Source: Pseudomonadota bacterium
GTDB taxonomy: Bacteria; Pseudomonadota; Gammaproteobacteria; Acidiferrobacterales; Acidiferrobacteraceae
Direction: 5' to 3'
Assembly (NCBI GenBank): GCA_021795715.1
Contig: JAJYPD010000016.1
Span: 1-40,868, forward strand
DNA length: 40,868 nucleotides
Shown: positions 14,478 through 22,546 of the stretch, one piece after another
Layout: the number at the start of each line of letters is the position of its first letter
Position numbering within the stretch: the stretch's first letter is position 1
The notes under the pieces: generated by a model
Database searches by the model: none
Told to the model about the DNA's origin: nothing
What the model saw: only the letters and a program-made list of their open reading frames with translations
Position numbers and translations under genes: made by a program

Positions 14478-17400
14478 ATGTCTGTCCAGCCTATGAGAAG
14501 GATCTCGTATCCGCTGCTGACCGGGGGCTTCCTGTGCGCGGGCTTTGGCCTTGCGGGTCTTTGCGGCCTCTATTTCGAGCTGCCTTGCCTGATCGAGCCG
14601 TTGCGGGCCCTTACGCCCTTGTCGATCACACCGGCGCTCAGTCTCCTCATCGCCGGTTCGGCGGCCCTCATCCTCGGCTTGGGTTATCGCCGCACCGCTT
14701 TGGTGTTCAGTGTGCTCGGGTTCGTCGTGGCGACCGTCCTGGGGCTGGCGGCGAGCCCTTATGTGCATGGTGAACTCCATTCCATGCTCAGGCGGGTCAA
14801 CGAGATACGGGGAGCCGTCGTCTGGTCCGGGCCGCTCAGCGACGGAATGGTTCTGGTGGCGACGCTCGGCCTTGCGCTGACTGCGGCACGGCGCATGCCG
14901 CTTGCGGCGGGATTGTTTGGTGCGCTGCTGCTCGCCTTTTCGCTGGCCGCCCTGCTCGGCCAGTTTTCGCCGGTCTGGCCGATCTGGGACATGCTTGGCC
15001 TCGTGGCGCCGCAGATGGCGCTTGCGCTGTTTGTGCTGTCTTTGGCGCTGCTTAGGGAAGGCTGGCAGGGTCTGCGCAACCACCCGCGCGGCTTCGCTTT
15101 GCTGACGGCCATCGGCTTTATCGCGGTGTCTGTGGCCCTCGCCGGGGCGGTACGCACATACGAGCAGGCCCAGCTAAGACAGAGGAGCCGGGCGGCCGCC
15201 TATTCCGTGGCCGATCAACTGGCGAGCGCCGCCGGGCGGCCGGCTGCACTGCAGAGTGTCGTCTCGCGGTGGGAGATGTTCGGCATGCCGTCCCGGCACC
15301 GGGCGCAGCAGGAAGCGAAGCTCGTCATGCGGCAGATGCCCGAGATCGTCGCCATGGGCTGGATTGCGCCATCGATGCGGCCGGTCTGGTGGCAGGCCAT
15401 GCGCCCCCCGCAGGGTGTGATCGTGGAACCGCTGTTGGCGCGGCACCTGCAGCGCGAGCAGATCCTCACCTACACGCGCTCGCAGCGGCATATGGTCATG
15501 ACGCCGCCCGTGCAGCTGCTGCGCGGGAACAAGGGTTTCATCGTCATTGCGCCCATATATCAAAACGGACGCATGCGCGGGTACCTCGTCAGCGTCTTCG
15601 ATGCCTATCGGTGGCTTGCGCATCTGATCACAAGACAGGTGACCCGCGGCTACTATGTCCGGATCTTTTACGACAACATCCTGTTGTTCGAGCGCGGAGC
15701 CAGGGGATTTTGCCGGTACGCCCAGCGGGTGCACGTCCGCATGCTCGGCCAGCGCTTCACGGTGGCGGTGTGTCCGCAGCCGCGGGTCGTGAAGGCTACC
15801 GATGTGGGCCTGGCGACCATCGTGTTGATGAGCGGTGTGCTGCTGGCTTTGTTTGCCGCCGCCGCCGTGTATGCGATGCAGCGTGCGCGCTGGCATGCGC
15901 AGTCGCTCGATGCCATGAATAACGAGCTCGAGATGCTGGTCGCAAGCCGCACGGCAGCCCTGGAGGACGAGCGCGAGCGGTGGCGCGTGACTTTGATGAG
16001 CATCGGCGACGGGGTCATCCTGACCGATGCCGAAGGCGGTGTGGCGCTCGTCAACGAGGCGGCGGAACATTTGACGGGCTGGCCCGGCGAGGCGGCGCGC
16101 GGGCAACCCCTGTCGTCCGTGCTGCCGCTGCGGGACGCGATCACGCGCGCCTGGATCGAAACCCCCCGCGCCGCACAGTGGGGCGATCGCGGTGCCGTGA
16201 CCCACAGCGCAGGCGCGGTCTTCAAGGATCGCGGCGGGCGTGAACATGTCGTCAGTGACAGTATCGCCCCCGTGCATGACGGTCAGGGCCGGGTTGCGGG
16301 GTTCATCGTCGTGTTTCGTGACATGACCGAGCACAAAGCCCTCGAGGAGGAGGCGCTGAAGGCGCGCAGCCTGGAGGCCCTGGGCGTGCTGGCGGGGGGC
16401 ATCGCGCATGATTTCAACAACATCCTGACGGCCATCATCGGCAACGTTGCGCTCGGCAAGATCTACGCCATGGGCGACAAGCGGCTGCTTGCAGTGCTGG
16501 ATGATGCCGAACAGTCCGGCTGGCGGGCGCGTGGCCTGACGCTGCAGTTGCTGACATTTGCCAAAGGGGGCGCACCGGTTCTGAAGACAGGTCCGATCGC
16601 CGAAACGGTGCGCGCCCTCGTCACATTCTTTTTGAAGGGCTCGCGGGTGCGCGCCACCGTCGATCTGCCCGATGACCTGTGGCCGGTGGATTTCGATCGC
16701 GACCAGATCGGACAGGTGGTGCAGAATCTGGTGCTCAATGCCATCGAGGCGATGGGCGAGGGCGGGGCGCTGGTGGTGCGCGGCGCCAACGTCACGCTAG
16801 AGGCAGGCGAGGTGGCGGAGCTGGCCGCGGGCCCCTATGTGGCGATCGCTTTTGCGGATAACGGCCGGGGAATCGAAAAGGAGTTTCTGGACCGCATCTT
16901 CGACCCCTATTTCTCCCTGAAGGCTACGGGAACCGGGCTGGGTCTTGCCGTCACCTACTCGATCATGCGCCGCCACCACGGGGCGATCACGGCCCGCTCC
17001 ACGGCCGGCCAGGGGACCACCATGACCCTGTATCTGCCGCGATCCTATGAGGCGGCGAAGGATGCTTCGGCGATGAGCAATCCCCGCCAGCCGGTCGGTC
17101 ATGGGGAGTGGATCCTGCTCATGGATGACGATGACAGCGTGCGCAAGATCGGCAAGGCGCTCCTCATGGCACTTGGCTATCAGGTGGAGGAGGCGGCCAA
17201 CGGCGGCGACGCCCTGATGTATTTCCGCGAGAATCCAGACCGCTTCGCCGCCGTCGTCCTCGATTTGACGGTGGCAGGCGGCATGGGCGGCGAACACTGT
17301 CTGGCGGAGCTGAAAAAGATCAGGCCCGGTGTGCGCGCCCTGGTGGCGACCGGCTACTCGACCGATCCGGTGGTGGCGCGTTTCCGCGACTACGGTTTCG

Positions 17401-17501
17401 TCGGCGCCATCCAGAAGCCTTATCGCCTGGACGATCTGGCATCGATCATGGCGTCTGTCCTGTCGGGGCCGCCGCCGGGTGCATCGCCAAGGTCCCTGTA
17501 A
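14478..17501 (+). CDS. Hybrid sensor histidine kinase (membrane sensor, PAS, HisKA, HATPase, REC)
   Basis: A 1007-residue protein. Residues about 10-235 hold several hydrophobic helices (LTGGFLCAGFGLAGLCGLYF and on). An extracytoplasmic CHASE-like segment (about 240-430) ends in a helix at about 445-465 (TIVLMSGVLLALFAAAAVYA). Then come a coiled coil, a PAS domain (about 500-600, SIGDGVILTDAEGGVALVNE), and a HisKA domain with the phospho-His in GGIAHDFNNILTAIIGN (about 641). The HATPase has N box LVLNAIEAMGEGG, G box ADNGRGIEKEF and GTGLGLAVTYS. A C-terminal receiver (about 878-998) has the phospho-Asp in VVLDLTVAGGMGG (about 929) and IQKPYRLDDL. The start at 14478 (MSVQPMRR) puts the first helix close to the N-terminus; ATG 14412 is possible. 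It ends 101 bp before opgG, so it may control glucan synthesis. No separate response regulator is adjacent. Confidence 0.9.
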   Translation: MSVQPMRRISYPLLTGGFLCAGFGLAGLCGLYFELPCLIEPLRALTPLSITPALSLLIAGSAALILGLGYRRTALVFSVLGFVVATVLGLAASPYVHGELHSMLRRVNEIRGAVVWSGPLSDGMVLVATLGLALTAARRMPLAAGLFGALLLAFSLAALLGQFSPVWPIWDMLGLVAPQMALALFVLSLALLREGWQGLRNHPRGFALLTAIGFIAVSVALAGAVRTYEQAQLRQRSRAAAYSVADQLASAAGRPAALQSVVSRWEMFGMPSRHRAQQEAKLVMRQMPEIVAMGWIAPSMRPVWWQAMRPPQGVIVEPLLARHLQREQILTYTRSQRHMVMTPPVQLLRGNKGFIVIAPIYQNGRMRGYLVSVFDAYRWLAHLITRQVTRGYYVRIFYDNILLFERGARGFCRYAQRVHVRMLGQRFTVAVCPQPRVVKATDVGLATIVLMSGVLLALFAAAAVYAMQRARWHAQSLDAMNNELEMLVASRTAALEDERERWRVTLMSIGDGVILTDAEGGVALVNEAAEHLTGWPGEAARGQPLSSVLPLRDAITRAWIETPRAAQWGDRGAVTHSAGAVFKDRGGREHVVSDSIAPVHDGQGRVAGFIVVFRDMTEHKALEEEALKARSLEALGVLAGGIAHDFNNILTAIIGNVALGKIYAMGDKRLLAVLDDAEQSGWRARGLTLQLLTFAKGGAPVLKTGPIAETVRALVTFFLKGSRVRATVDLPDDLWPVDFDRDQIGQVVQNLVLNAIEAMGEGGALVVRGANVTLEAGEVAELAAGPYVAIAFADNGRGIEKEFLDRIFDPYFSLKATGTGLGLAVTYSIMRRHHGAITARSTAGQGTTMTLYLPRSYEAAKDASAMSNPRQPVGHGEWILLMDDDDSVRKIGKALLMALGYQVEEAANGGDALMYFRENPDRFAAVVLDLTVAGGMGGEHCLAELKKIRPGVRALVATGYSTDPVVARFRDYGFVGAIQKPYRLDDLASIMASVLSGPPPGASPRSL

Positions 17502-17540
17502 GGCCGCTCTCAGGGGTCCTTTGGTCGGTGGCGGTGCCAG

Positions 17541-17572
17541 GCGACCGCAGCGCAGGATGCCGCGACCGCAGC
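17541..17572 (+). repeat. 11-bp direct repeat with 21-bp period upstream of opgG
   Basis: GCGACCGCAGC occurs at 17541-17551 and again at 17562-17572, separated by 10 bp. The 21-bp period is two helical turns, which places both copies on the same DNA face, as for tandem regulator sites. It lies 31-62 bp before the opgG start, and the strong Shine-Dalgarno follows it. No promoter is recognisable in the same gap, so it could also be a chance repeat. Confidence 0.35.
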
Positions 17573-17602
17573 TGTGGAAATGGCATGAAAGGAGACGGGA
17601 GC

Positions 17603-19150
17603 ATGATCGGATCCGCCCTGCGCGCGCTTGTGGCGGGCGCGTTCATGGGGGCGGCTTTGTGTGCGCAGGGCGCGATGGCGCGGTTTGACTACCAGACGCT
17701 GATTGCGCGCGCCCAGGCGCTTTCGCGCAAGCCCTATCACCCCGATCCGCCGGATCCGGCGCTCGGTCATCTCGATTACCGTCAATACCGGTCTGTGCAT
17801 TTTCGTAGCCGCCGTACGATATGGCCGCACCGGTCCTTCTCTTTGCAGCTCTTTGCGCCGGGATACCGCTTCGGGCGTTCGGTGCGCGTGAGTCTGGTCG
17901 GCACCCATGGCGTGGTGACGTTGCCGTTTCGGCTGCACGATTTCCGCTATCCGCAGGGCGTCTATGACAGGCGGCCGCCGCATGCCGGCTTTGCCGGCTT
18001 TCGGCTGCTTTACCGTCCGTATCCGCGTGATCCCACGGTGCCGGGAGAAAACGGCCAGGTGATCGTTTTTCTGGGGGCAAGTTATTTTCGCGTCAAGGGC
18101 GCCCGCGAGCAGTTCGGCACGTCGGCGCGCGCGGTGGCGGTCGATACCATCGCCACGCACGCCGAGGAATTTCCCCGTTTCGTGCATTTCTGGATCCGCA
18201 GGCCCGGCCGGCGCGCGCGCCGCGTGGTCGTTTACGGATTGCTCGACGGCGCCGCGGTGACCGGCGCCTTCCGGTTCGTCGTGATCCCGGGCCAGACGGC
18301 GCATGTGCTGGTGAAGTCGCGCATTTTTCTGCGCCATCGGGTGCAGGAGCTTGGTCTTGCGCCGCTTTCCAGCATGTACATGTACGATCAGTTCGACCGG
18401 CATCCCTGGGCGTATTTGCGGCCCGCCGTGCATGACTCGGAAGGATTTCTACTCCTGCGCCACCGGCGTTTCCGCTGGCGCCAGCTCGCCAATCCAGCGC
18501 GTGTGCGACAGTTTGCTTTCCGCTGTGCCAACCCTTTGGGATTTGGGTTGATGCAGCGCGATCGGCGTTTTGCCGACTACGAATCCATATCGATGCGCTA
18601 CCAGCAACGGCCGAGCGTCTGGATCAGCCGCCGCGGCCGCTGGGGCGCGGGCGCCGTTGTGCTGATCGAGATTCCGACACCCAATGAGACCAACGACAAC
18701 ATCGTCGCCTTCTGGCGTCCGGCCCGCCAGATCATCGGGCGGCCATGGCGGTTCGATTACGAAATGACCTGGGGACGGTCGGGTCCGCCGGAGCCCGTCG
18801 CGGTGGTCACGCAGAGCTACGCCAGCCTGCGGCTGCCCGCAAGGCCGGTTCGACTCGCGATCGATTTCGCAGGCCAGGCCCTCCTGCGGGCGCGGCATCT
18901 GCGGGCCCATGTGCGGGTGTCCCGGGAAAGGGCCGTGGTGTCGGCCCTCGCGTTGCGCCGGCTGCCAGCCGCCGGCCATTGGCGTCTTGCGTTCACCGTG
19001 CGTCCACGCAGCCGCCATGCCGTGCGGGTGCGCGCGTGGCTGACCGCAGACGGCCGGATTGTGTCGGAGATTTGGGACTATGTTCTGGCCGCCGGAATGG
19101 GTCCTGTGGATGCGCGCGATCCGGTCTGCGCGGCGGGCGCCCCCGCATGA
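17603..19150 (+). CDS. opgG: Periplasmic glucan biosynthesis protein, OpgG/OpgD (MdoG) family, copy 1
   Basis: This is a 515-residue protein, the usual family length (about 510-550). A Sec signal peptide (MIGSALRALVAGAFMGAALC) probably ends at AMA before RFDYQTLIARAQAL. The N-terminal beta-sandwich has DYRQYRSVHFR, LQLFAPG, FLGASYFRVKG and FGTSARAVAVDT. The catalytic-side motifs are LAPLSSMYMY, AVHDSEGF (E. coli OpgG has HDSDG), LGFGLMQRDR, RPSVWI and EIPTPNETNDNIVAFW. The family (glycoside hydrolase family 186) processes beta-1,2-glucan backbones made by OpgH in the periplasm. The ATG at 17603 follows AAAGGAGA with good spacing. Its TGA overlaps the next gene's ATG by 4 bp. All core motifs are present, so this is the most conventional copy here. 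Confidence 0.92.
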   Translation: MIGSALRALVAGAFMGAALCAQGAMARFDYQTLIARAQALSRKPYHPDPPDPALGHLDYRQYRSVHFRSRRTIWPHRSFSLQLFAPGYRFGRSVRVSLVGTHGVVTLPFRLHDFRYPQGVYDRRPPHAGFAGFRLLYRPYPRDPTVPGENGQVIVFLGASYFRVKGAREQFGTSARAVAVDTIATHAEEFPRFVHFWIRRPGRRARRVVVYGLLDGAAVTGAFRFVVIPGQTAHVLVKSRIFLRHRVQELGLAPLSSMYMYDQFDRHPWAYLRPAVHDSEGFLLLRHRRFRWRQLANPARVRQFAFRCANPLGFGLMQRDRRFADYESISMRYQQRPSVWISRRGRWGAGAVVLIEIPTPNETNDNIVAFWRPARQIIGRPWRFDYEMTWGRSGPPEPVAVVTQSYASLRLPARPVRLAIDFAGQALLRARHLRAHVRVSRERAVVSALALRRLPAAGHWRLAFTVRPRSRHAVRVRAWLTADGRIVSEIWDYVLAAGMGPVDARDPVCAAGAPA

Positions 19151-20673
19151 CAGGACGGGAGTGGTGGGCCGGCGCGATTCTTCTCTGTCTGTCGTGCACT
19201 GCGCGTGCTTTCGATTACAAGGCGGTTGTGGCGCAGGCGCAGGCACTCGCCCGTGCGCCGGCGCGCAAAGCAGCAAACCCTGTGTCCCAGGGCGGCGGGC
19301 ACTGGATCAGGATCGGCGGCCTCGGGGACGGGCGCACGCTGTGGGTGCGCGGGACTGGTCCTTTAATGGTCACGCGCCTTGGCGGGGCTGCGCGCACCGT
19401 GCGCTGTGCGCGTGTGCGTGTCATCACGGGCGGCCCCGATCCGGCTGTTCTCCTGGCGCTGCATGGGGCCTATTTCAGCGCCCGTCCCGCAGGCGGTCCG
19501 GCGGGGACCAGGGCGGCGCTGCTGTGGCCTGCGGCCGGGGCGCCCTTCACACATCTTTGGGTGGGGACCGGCGCGGCGTCTCTGCGCGTCTATGGCCTCC
19601 TGGCCGGACCGGCGGCCACGGGCGCTGTGCGCCTGATCGTCCGCGCCAAGGCGGGCGTGTCGATGGCCGTGCGCATGACCGTGTTTGTACGCAATGCGCG
19701 GAAAATCTCCGGGTTTTTCCCCTTGCGCAGCATGTACTGGTACGGGCGCGCCAACCATGTGCCGGCGCAGGCTTTGTATCCCGCGGCGCATGATGCCGAC
19801 GGGGTTCTGGTCCAGACGGCGGCACATGCGATCTGGCAGCCGCTCGCAGATCCCTGGCGCGTGCGCACGGTGCGTCTGGCGCGCCGGAGCGCACACGCCT
19901 TTGGCCTGCTGCAGCGGGACCGCGCATTCAACCATTACGAAAGCCTGCAGGCCCGTTATCAGGACCGCCCGAGTGTGTGGGTGGTCTTGCGGGCCCCCGT
20001 CACCGGCCATGTGCTGTTGCGCGAGGCCCCCTGGTGCCAGCAGCGCAACATCGTCGTCTACTGGCACCCCCCGCGCCGGGTTGTGTCTGCGGTCTTCGCC
20101 GCGCAATCCACGCTGTACTGGGGCCGCCGCCGGCACCGCCATCGGGGTCGCGTGATGGCCACCTTGATGGGCGGCGATGCCGCAAGTGGCGACTTCAAAT
20201 ACGTGATCGAATACCAAGGCGGACGGCTCGATCGCCTGCCGGTGTCTGCGGTGCGCGCGCATGTGGCGGTCGTGCCGCACACCACGGTCGTGGAAGACCG
20301 CCTGGAGCGTAACCCCTATACCGGGGGGTTCCGGCAGGTCATCCAGGTCGCGCCCGCCGCACGCCGGGTCTTGCATCTGCGTGCGTGGCTGAGCGCCGCC
20401 GGCCGGGTCGTTTCGGAGATCTGGCAATACCAGGCCGCGGCCCGCAACGATCGCACCGGCGCGCCGCTTCGCGCACACCCTAAGGCCCCGGCCCTGTACA
20501 CGGCACGCGCCAGCCGCTACGCTCCCATGCCAGATGGCCGGTTCCCGCCAAAAGGCGGCGAACCCTTTCTGATCCATGGCAGTTGTCGGGGGAGTCATGA
20601 ACAAGGAAAAGCGGCGGCCCGGGAGCCAGCTCGACCAGGGGCGGCTCGATGCCATCGTGGCCCGGGCCCATAA
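19147..20673 (+). CDS. Divergent, shortened OpgG/OpgD-family protein, copy 2
   Basis: A 508-residue frame coupled to opgG by a 4-bp ATGA overlap. A signal peptide (MTGREWWAGAILLCLSCTARA) leads into FDYKAVVAQAQALARAP, as in copy 1. About 80 residues of the N-terminal domain are then missing, so LHGAYFSARPAGG (the FLGASYFRVKG equivalent) comes near residue 110. The second half keeps LRSMYWYG, AAHDADGVL, FGLLQRDRAF and YQDRPSVWVV. The ETNDNI segment of the family is replaced by EAPWCQQRNIVVYW. A tail of about 70 residues (after EIWQYQAAARND) is unlike the family and overlaps the next gene's start by 77 bp. It may have a changed or lost hydrolase function, or a new partner role beside copy 1. Confidence 0.75.
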   Translation: MTGREWWAGAILLCLSCTARAFDYKAVVAQAQALARAPARKAANPVSQGGGHWIRIGGLGDGRTLWVRGTGPLMVTRLGGAARTVRCARVRVITGGPDPAVLLALHGAYFSARPAGGPAGTRAALLWPAAGAPFTHLWVGTGAASLRVYGLLAGPAATGAVRLIVRAKAGVSMAVRMTVFVRNARKISGFFPLRSMYWYGRANHVPAQALYPAAHDADGVLVQTAAHAIWQPLADPWRVRTVRLARRSAHAFGLLQRDRAFNHYESLQARYQDRPSVWVVLRAPVTGHVLLREAPWCQQRNIVVYWHPPRRVVSAVFAAQSTLYWGRRRHRHRGRVMATLMGGDAASGDFKYVIEYQGGRLDRLPVSAVRAHVAVVPHTTVVEDRLERNPYTGGFRQVIQVAPAARRVLHLRAWLSAAGRVVSEIWQYQAAARNDRTGAPLRAHPKAPALYTARASRYAPMPDGRFPPKGGEPFLIHGSCRGSHEQGKAAAREPARPGAARCHRGPGP

Positions 20674-21016
20674 GGATGCGGACACGCGCATGCGCGGCTA
20701 CCGCGAGCAGTCACTGCGGCTGCATCCCCATGTCTGTGCGCGCTGCGGGCGCACCTTCACGGCGGAGAACCTGCATGAACTCACCGTGCATCACAAGGAT
20801 CACAACCATGACAACAATCCGTCCGATGGCAGCAATTGGGAAAATCTCTGCCTGTACTGCCACGACTGGGAGCACCAGAAGTACTCTTATGCTGTGAAGG
20901 GTGCGCAGGCGGCCTTCGGACTGACGGGTTCATCGCCATCGGCGGTGACCGCGGAGGCGACCCACAATCCTTTCGCGAAACTGAAGGATGTCCTGGCGAA
21001 AAAGGACAGGGGCTAG
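20597..21016 (+). CDS. yajD: YajD-like HNH nuclease family protein
   Basis: A 139-residue protein. It carries a zinc-binding CxxC pair (VCARCGRTF, LCLYCHDWEH) around the HNH core ELTVHHKDHNHDNNPSDG, then GSNWENLC. The C-terminus NPFAKLKDVLAKK matches the end of E. coli YajD. Members have an HNH endonuclease fold, but their role is unknown. An N-terminal extension of about 30 residues relative to E. coli is basic. ATG 20597 (MNKEKRRPG) has GGGGGAG just upstream; an earlier in-frame codon at 20576 is less likely. The first 77 bp overlap the odd tail of the previous frame. Its TAG shares CTAG (21013-21016) with the converging psiE stop. Confidence 0.87.
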   Translation: MNKEKRRPGSQLDQGRLDAIVARAHKDADTRMRGYREQSLRLHPHVCARCGRTFTAENLHELTVHHKDHNHDNNPSDGSNWENLCLYCHDWEHQKYSYAVKGAQAAFGLTGSSPSAVTAEATHNPFAKLKDVLAKKDRG

Positions 21017-21453
21017 CGGGGTGTGGTATCGGTGATCATGTGCTTTTCCCGCTGAAAGACCAGAACCGAACTGATGCGCAGCGCGCCGAGAACGAAAATC
21101 AGGAAGCTCAGGGCGTAGATCGCGCTGACCGGCAGAGTCTTTTCGAATAATCCGATCATGACGTCACGCAGCACGAAAACGATCGTCGCGTCGACGATGT
21201 AGGTCATGCGCAGACGATGGACCGTGAAGAATTGGACGAGTGACCGGGACAGCTCGATCAGCACGAACAGCGTCAGCACATCGCCGACCAGGTGCAGATA
21301 CTGTGTCGTGGGATGTCCCAGGGTGAGCAGATTGACAAGGCCCATGAACAGGCGGCCGACACCGATGGCAATGCCGAGCATGATGAACGTCAGCATGACG
21401 CTCAGCACAAGACTGACGATCTTCTCGAAGAGTCTCAGGAGATTTGCATTCAT
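21013..21453 (-). CDS. psiE: PsiE-family membrane protein
   Basis: A 146-residue protein with four hydrophobic helices (LVLSVMLTFIMLGIAIGV, LHLVGDVLTLFVLIELSRSL, TYIVDATIVFVLRDVMIGLF, IYALSFLIFVLGALRISSVL). Conserved PsiE features are the FVLIELSRSLVQFF and VLRDVMIGLFE segments. PsiE was named as phosphate-starvation-inducible in E. coli; its molecular function is unknown. ATG 21453 (MNANLLRLF) is chosen; an in-frame TTG two codons earlier is possible. It is convergent with the yajD-like gene and uses the same CTAG tetranucleotide for its stop. It transcribes away from the cold-shock gene's terminator. Confidence 0.85.
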   Translation of the reverse strand: MNANLLRLFEKIVSLVLSVMLTFIMLGIAIGVGRLFMGLVNLLTLGHPTTQYLHLVGDVLTLFVLIELSRSLVQFFTVHRLRMTYIVDATIVFVLRDVMIGLFEKTLPVSAIYALSFLIFVLGALRISSVLVFQREKHMITDTTPR

Positions 21454-21585
21454 CGGCAATGGCTCACATCAGGCACCCGCTCAAGCATAGCGCGCTCGAG
21501 CGCCGTGCGCACCGCCCATTGCCGTGGTGCTTTGCGTTGTACGCACACGCCGGCCCGGTGGCAGACGCGCGATGGCCGTACAAGG

Positions 21586-21617
21586 TAAAGACCGGCGGAC
21601 CCTGGGGCCCGCCGGCC
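21586..21617 (-). terminator. Rho-independent terminator of the cold-shock gene
   Basis: On the minus strand a 13-bp stem with two G-T pairs, GGCCGGCGGGCCC / GGGTCCGCCGGTC, closes a very small loop (plus coordinates 21590-21617) and is followed by TTTACCTT. It starts 12 bp after the cold-shock stop codon. Confidence 0.75.
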
Positions 21618-21628
21618 GCGCGGTCACG

Positions 21629-21832
21629 TCAGGCCGGGCTCACCTGGGTGGCCTGCAGGCCCTTGGGGCCCTTTTCCACCTGATAGGTCACGGTCTGCCC
21701 TTCCGCCAGGGTCTTGAATCCGCTACCCGTGATGGCGGAGAAATGCACGAACACGTCGGCACTTCCATCCGAAGGGGAGATGAAACCGAAACCCTTCGAT
21801 TCGTTAAACCACTTCACTGTTCCTGTTGCCAT
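21629..21832 (-). CDS. CspA-family cold-shock protein
   Basis: A 67-residue single cold-shock domain: [20 protein letters not shown] with the RNP-1 motif KGFGFI, then DVFVHFSAI with RNP-2. It ends [13 protein letters not shown]. Proteins of this kind bind single-stranded RNA or DNA and act as RNA chaperones or antiterminators. The longer open frame to 21952 is leader sequence; the true start is the MATGTVKWF methionine, as in all members. It has its own terminator and is probably a single-gene unit. It shares the region with an RNA helicase 5 kb away, another RNA-structure function. Confidence 0.95.
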   Translation of the reverse strand: MATGTVKWFNESKGFGFISPSDGSADVFVHFSAITGSGFKTLAEGQTVTYQVEKGPKGLQATQVSPA

Positions 21833-22183
21833 TCCTGTATTGCCTCTATAGTAATTGCGAGAACACTTCACCCAGTGTGCGGGGTTCAATTGCAGGATCG
21901 AAGGAGATTTACGGGAAATGCCGGGTGGAACTCTCGGTAACGTCCTTGACATTTAAAGCACAGCTGCAAATGAAGATCTTACGCTACGCTACTTGTTTCG
22001 CGGTTGCAACTGCCTTTGTGTCTGCATGCGGCAGGCCGATTCGGAACTTCTCGCCCATGCCGCAGACTATCGATCAGGGAGGGCCCGGGGCCCTCCCCGA
22101 AAGTCGGGGCCGGTTGAGCGGCCAAGTGCGTATACTTTTTCGGGTTTCACGAAGGACACAGGAGGCGTGCGGGCGCATGGCAG
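21833..22183. other. Divergent intergenic region upstream of the cold-shock gene and opgH unit
   Basis: This 351-bp stretch should carry the leftward cold-shock promoter and leader and any rightward promoter for the opgH unit. TTGACA at 21946-21951 is a consensus -35, but there is no good -10 at the right distance. A possible small lipoprotein frame and a perfect palindrome in this region are listed separately. Confidence 0.4.
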
Positions 22184-22203
22184 GTGGCTGTGGTGTGGGA
22201 TGA
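21970..22203 (+). CDS. Possible small lipoprotein (uncertain)
   Basis: A 77-residue frame starts MKILRYATCFAVATAFVSAC. This is a good-looking type II signal peptide with the lipobox FVSAC, then GRPIRNFSPMPQTIDQ. After about residue 37 the text becomes Gly/Arg-rich and crosses a perfect GC palindrome (22077-22097), so the native protein may end or be broken there. There is no Shine-Dalgarno. The frame overlaps the start of the next small gene by 20 bp. I would treat it as a candidate only. Confidence 0.3.
   Translation: MKILRYATCFAVATAFVSACGRPIRNFSPMPQTIDQGGPGALPESRGRLSGQVRILFRVSRRTQEACGRMAGGCGVG
22077..22097. repeat. Perfect 21-bp GC palindrome
   Basis: GGGAGGGCCC and GGGCCCTCCC flank a single G, giving a ten-base-pair inverted repeat. 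As RNA it would be a very stable hairpin. No T-run follows on the plus strand (CGAAAGTC), and the minus strand reads ATCGATAG. It is therefore not a standard intrinsic terminator. It could attenuate or insulate transcription ahead of opgH. Confidence 0.55.
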
Positions 22204-22546
22204 TCGATCGCGGGGGCGGGTGCGCATCATGCCGCTCGATGTCAGCGAGCCTGATGTCATCAAAGCGCGGCTTGCAACCTATCTGGGGGCGCTGGGCATG
22301 GATGCGGCCACCATCGGGACATGGGTCGGACGTGCCTGCGAGGGCGCGGCCTACGGAGGGCAGGCGTTTGCCCGCCTGCAGGAATTGATGGCCGCCGATG
22401 ACGCCTCGGGGGGCACCGATGAAGCGGGCCGCGCGGCGCGGTTCCGGCTGGCGCTCTGGATGGGACTGTCGGGTGCCGATCTCGCCGCGCTCGTCGACAT
22501 GCCGCCGCTTTGCCGGCAATCGATGGCGCCGGAGCGGAACCGATGA
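22184..22546 (+). CDS. Small protein of unknown function coupled to opgH
   Basis: A protein of up to 120 residues; GTG 22184 and ATG 22229 are the main candidate starts, neither with a strong Shine-Dalgarno. It appears soluble and mostly helical (DVIKARLATYLGALGMDAAT, GRAARFRLALWMGLSGADL) with no signal peptide or membrane segment. I do not recognise the family. Its TGA overlaps the opgH ATG by 4 bp (22543-22546), the best evidence that it is real and expressed with opgH. The OpgH here lacks the roughly 135-residue cytoplasmic N-terminal region of E. coli OpgH. This gene sits exactly where that region would be encoded and could supply an equivalent cytoplasmic part; that is only an inference from position. 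Confidence 0.6.
   Translation: MAVVWDDRSRGRVRIMPLDVSEPDVIKARLATYLGALGMDAATIGTWVGRACEGAAYGGQAFARLQELMAADDASGGTDEAGRAARFRLALWMGLSGADLAALVDMPPLCRQSMAPERNR

Noticed and set aside
19363-20691. A 442-codon minus-strand open frame opposite the second opgG paralogue
   Set aside because: Composition is that of a GC shadow, with no motif or start signal. The plus frame has a signal peptide and OpgG motifs.
21833-21952. Extension of the cold-shock frame by 40 residues
   Set aside because: All family members begin at MxxGxVKWF; the extension is leader sequence.
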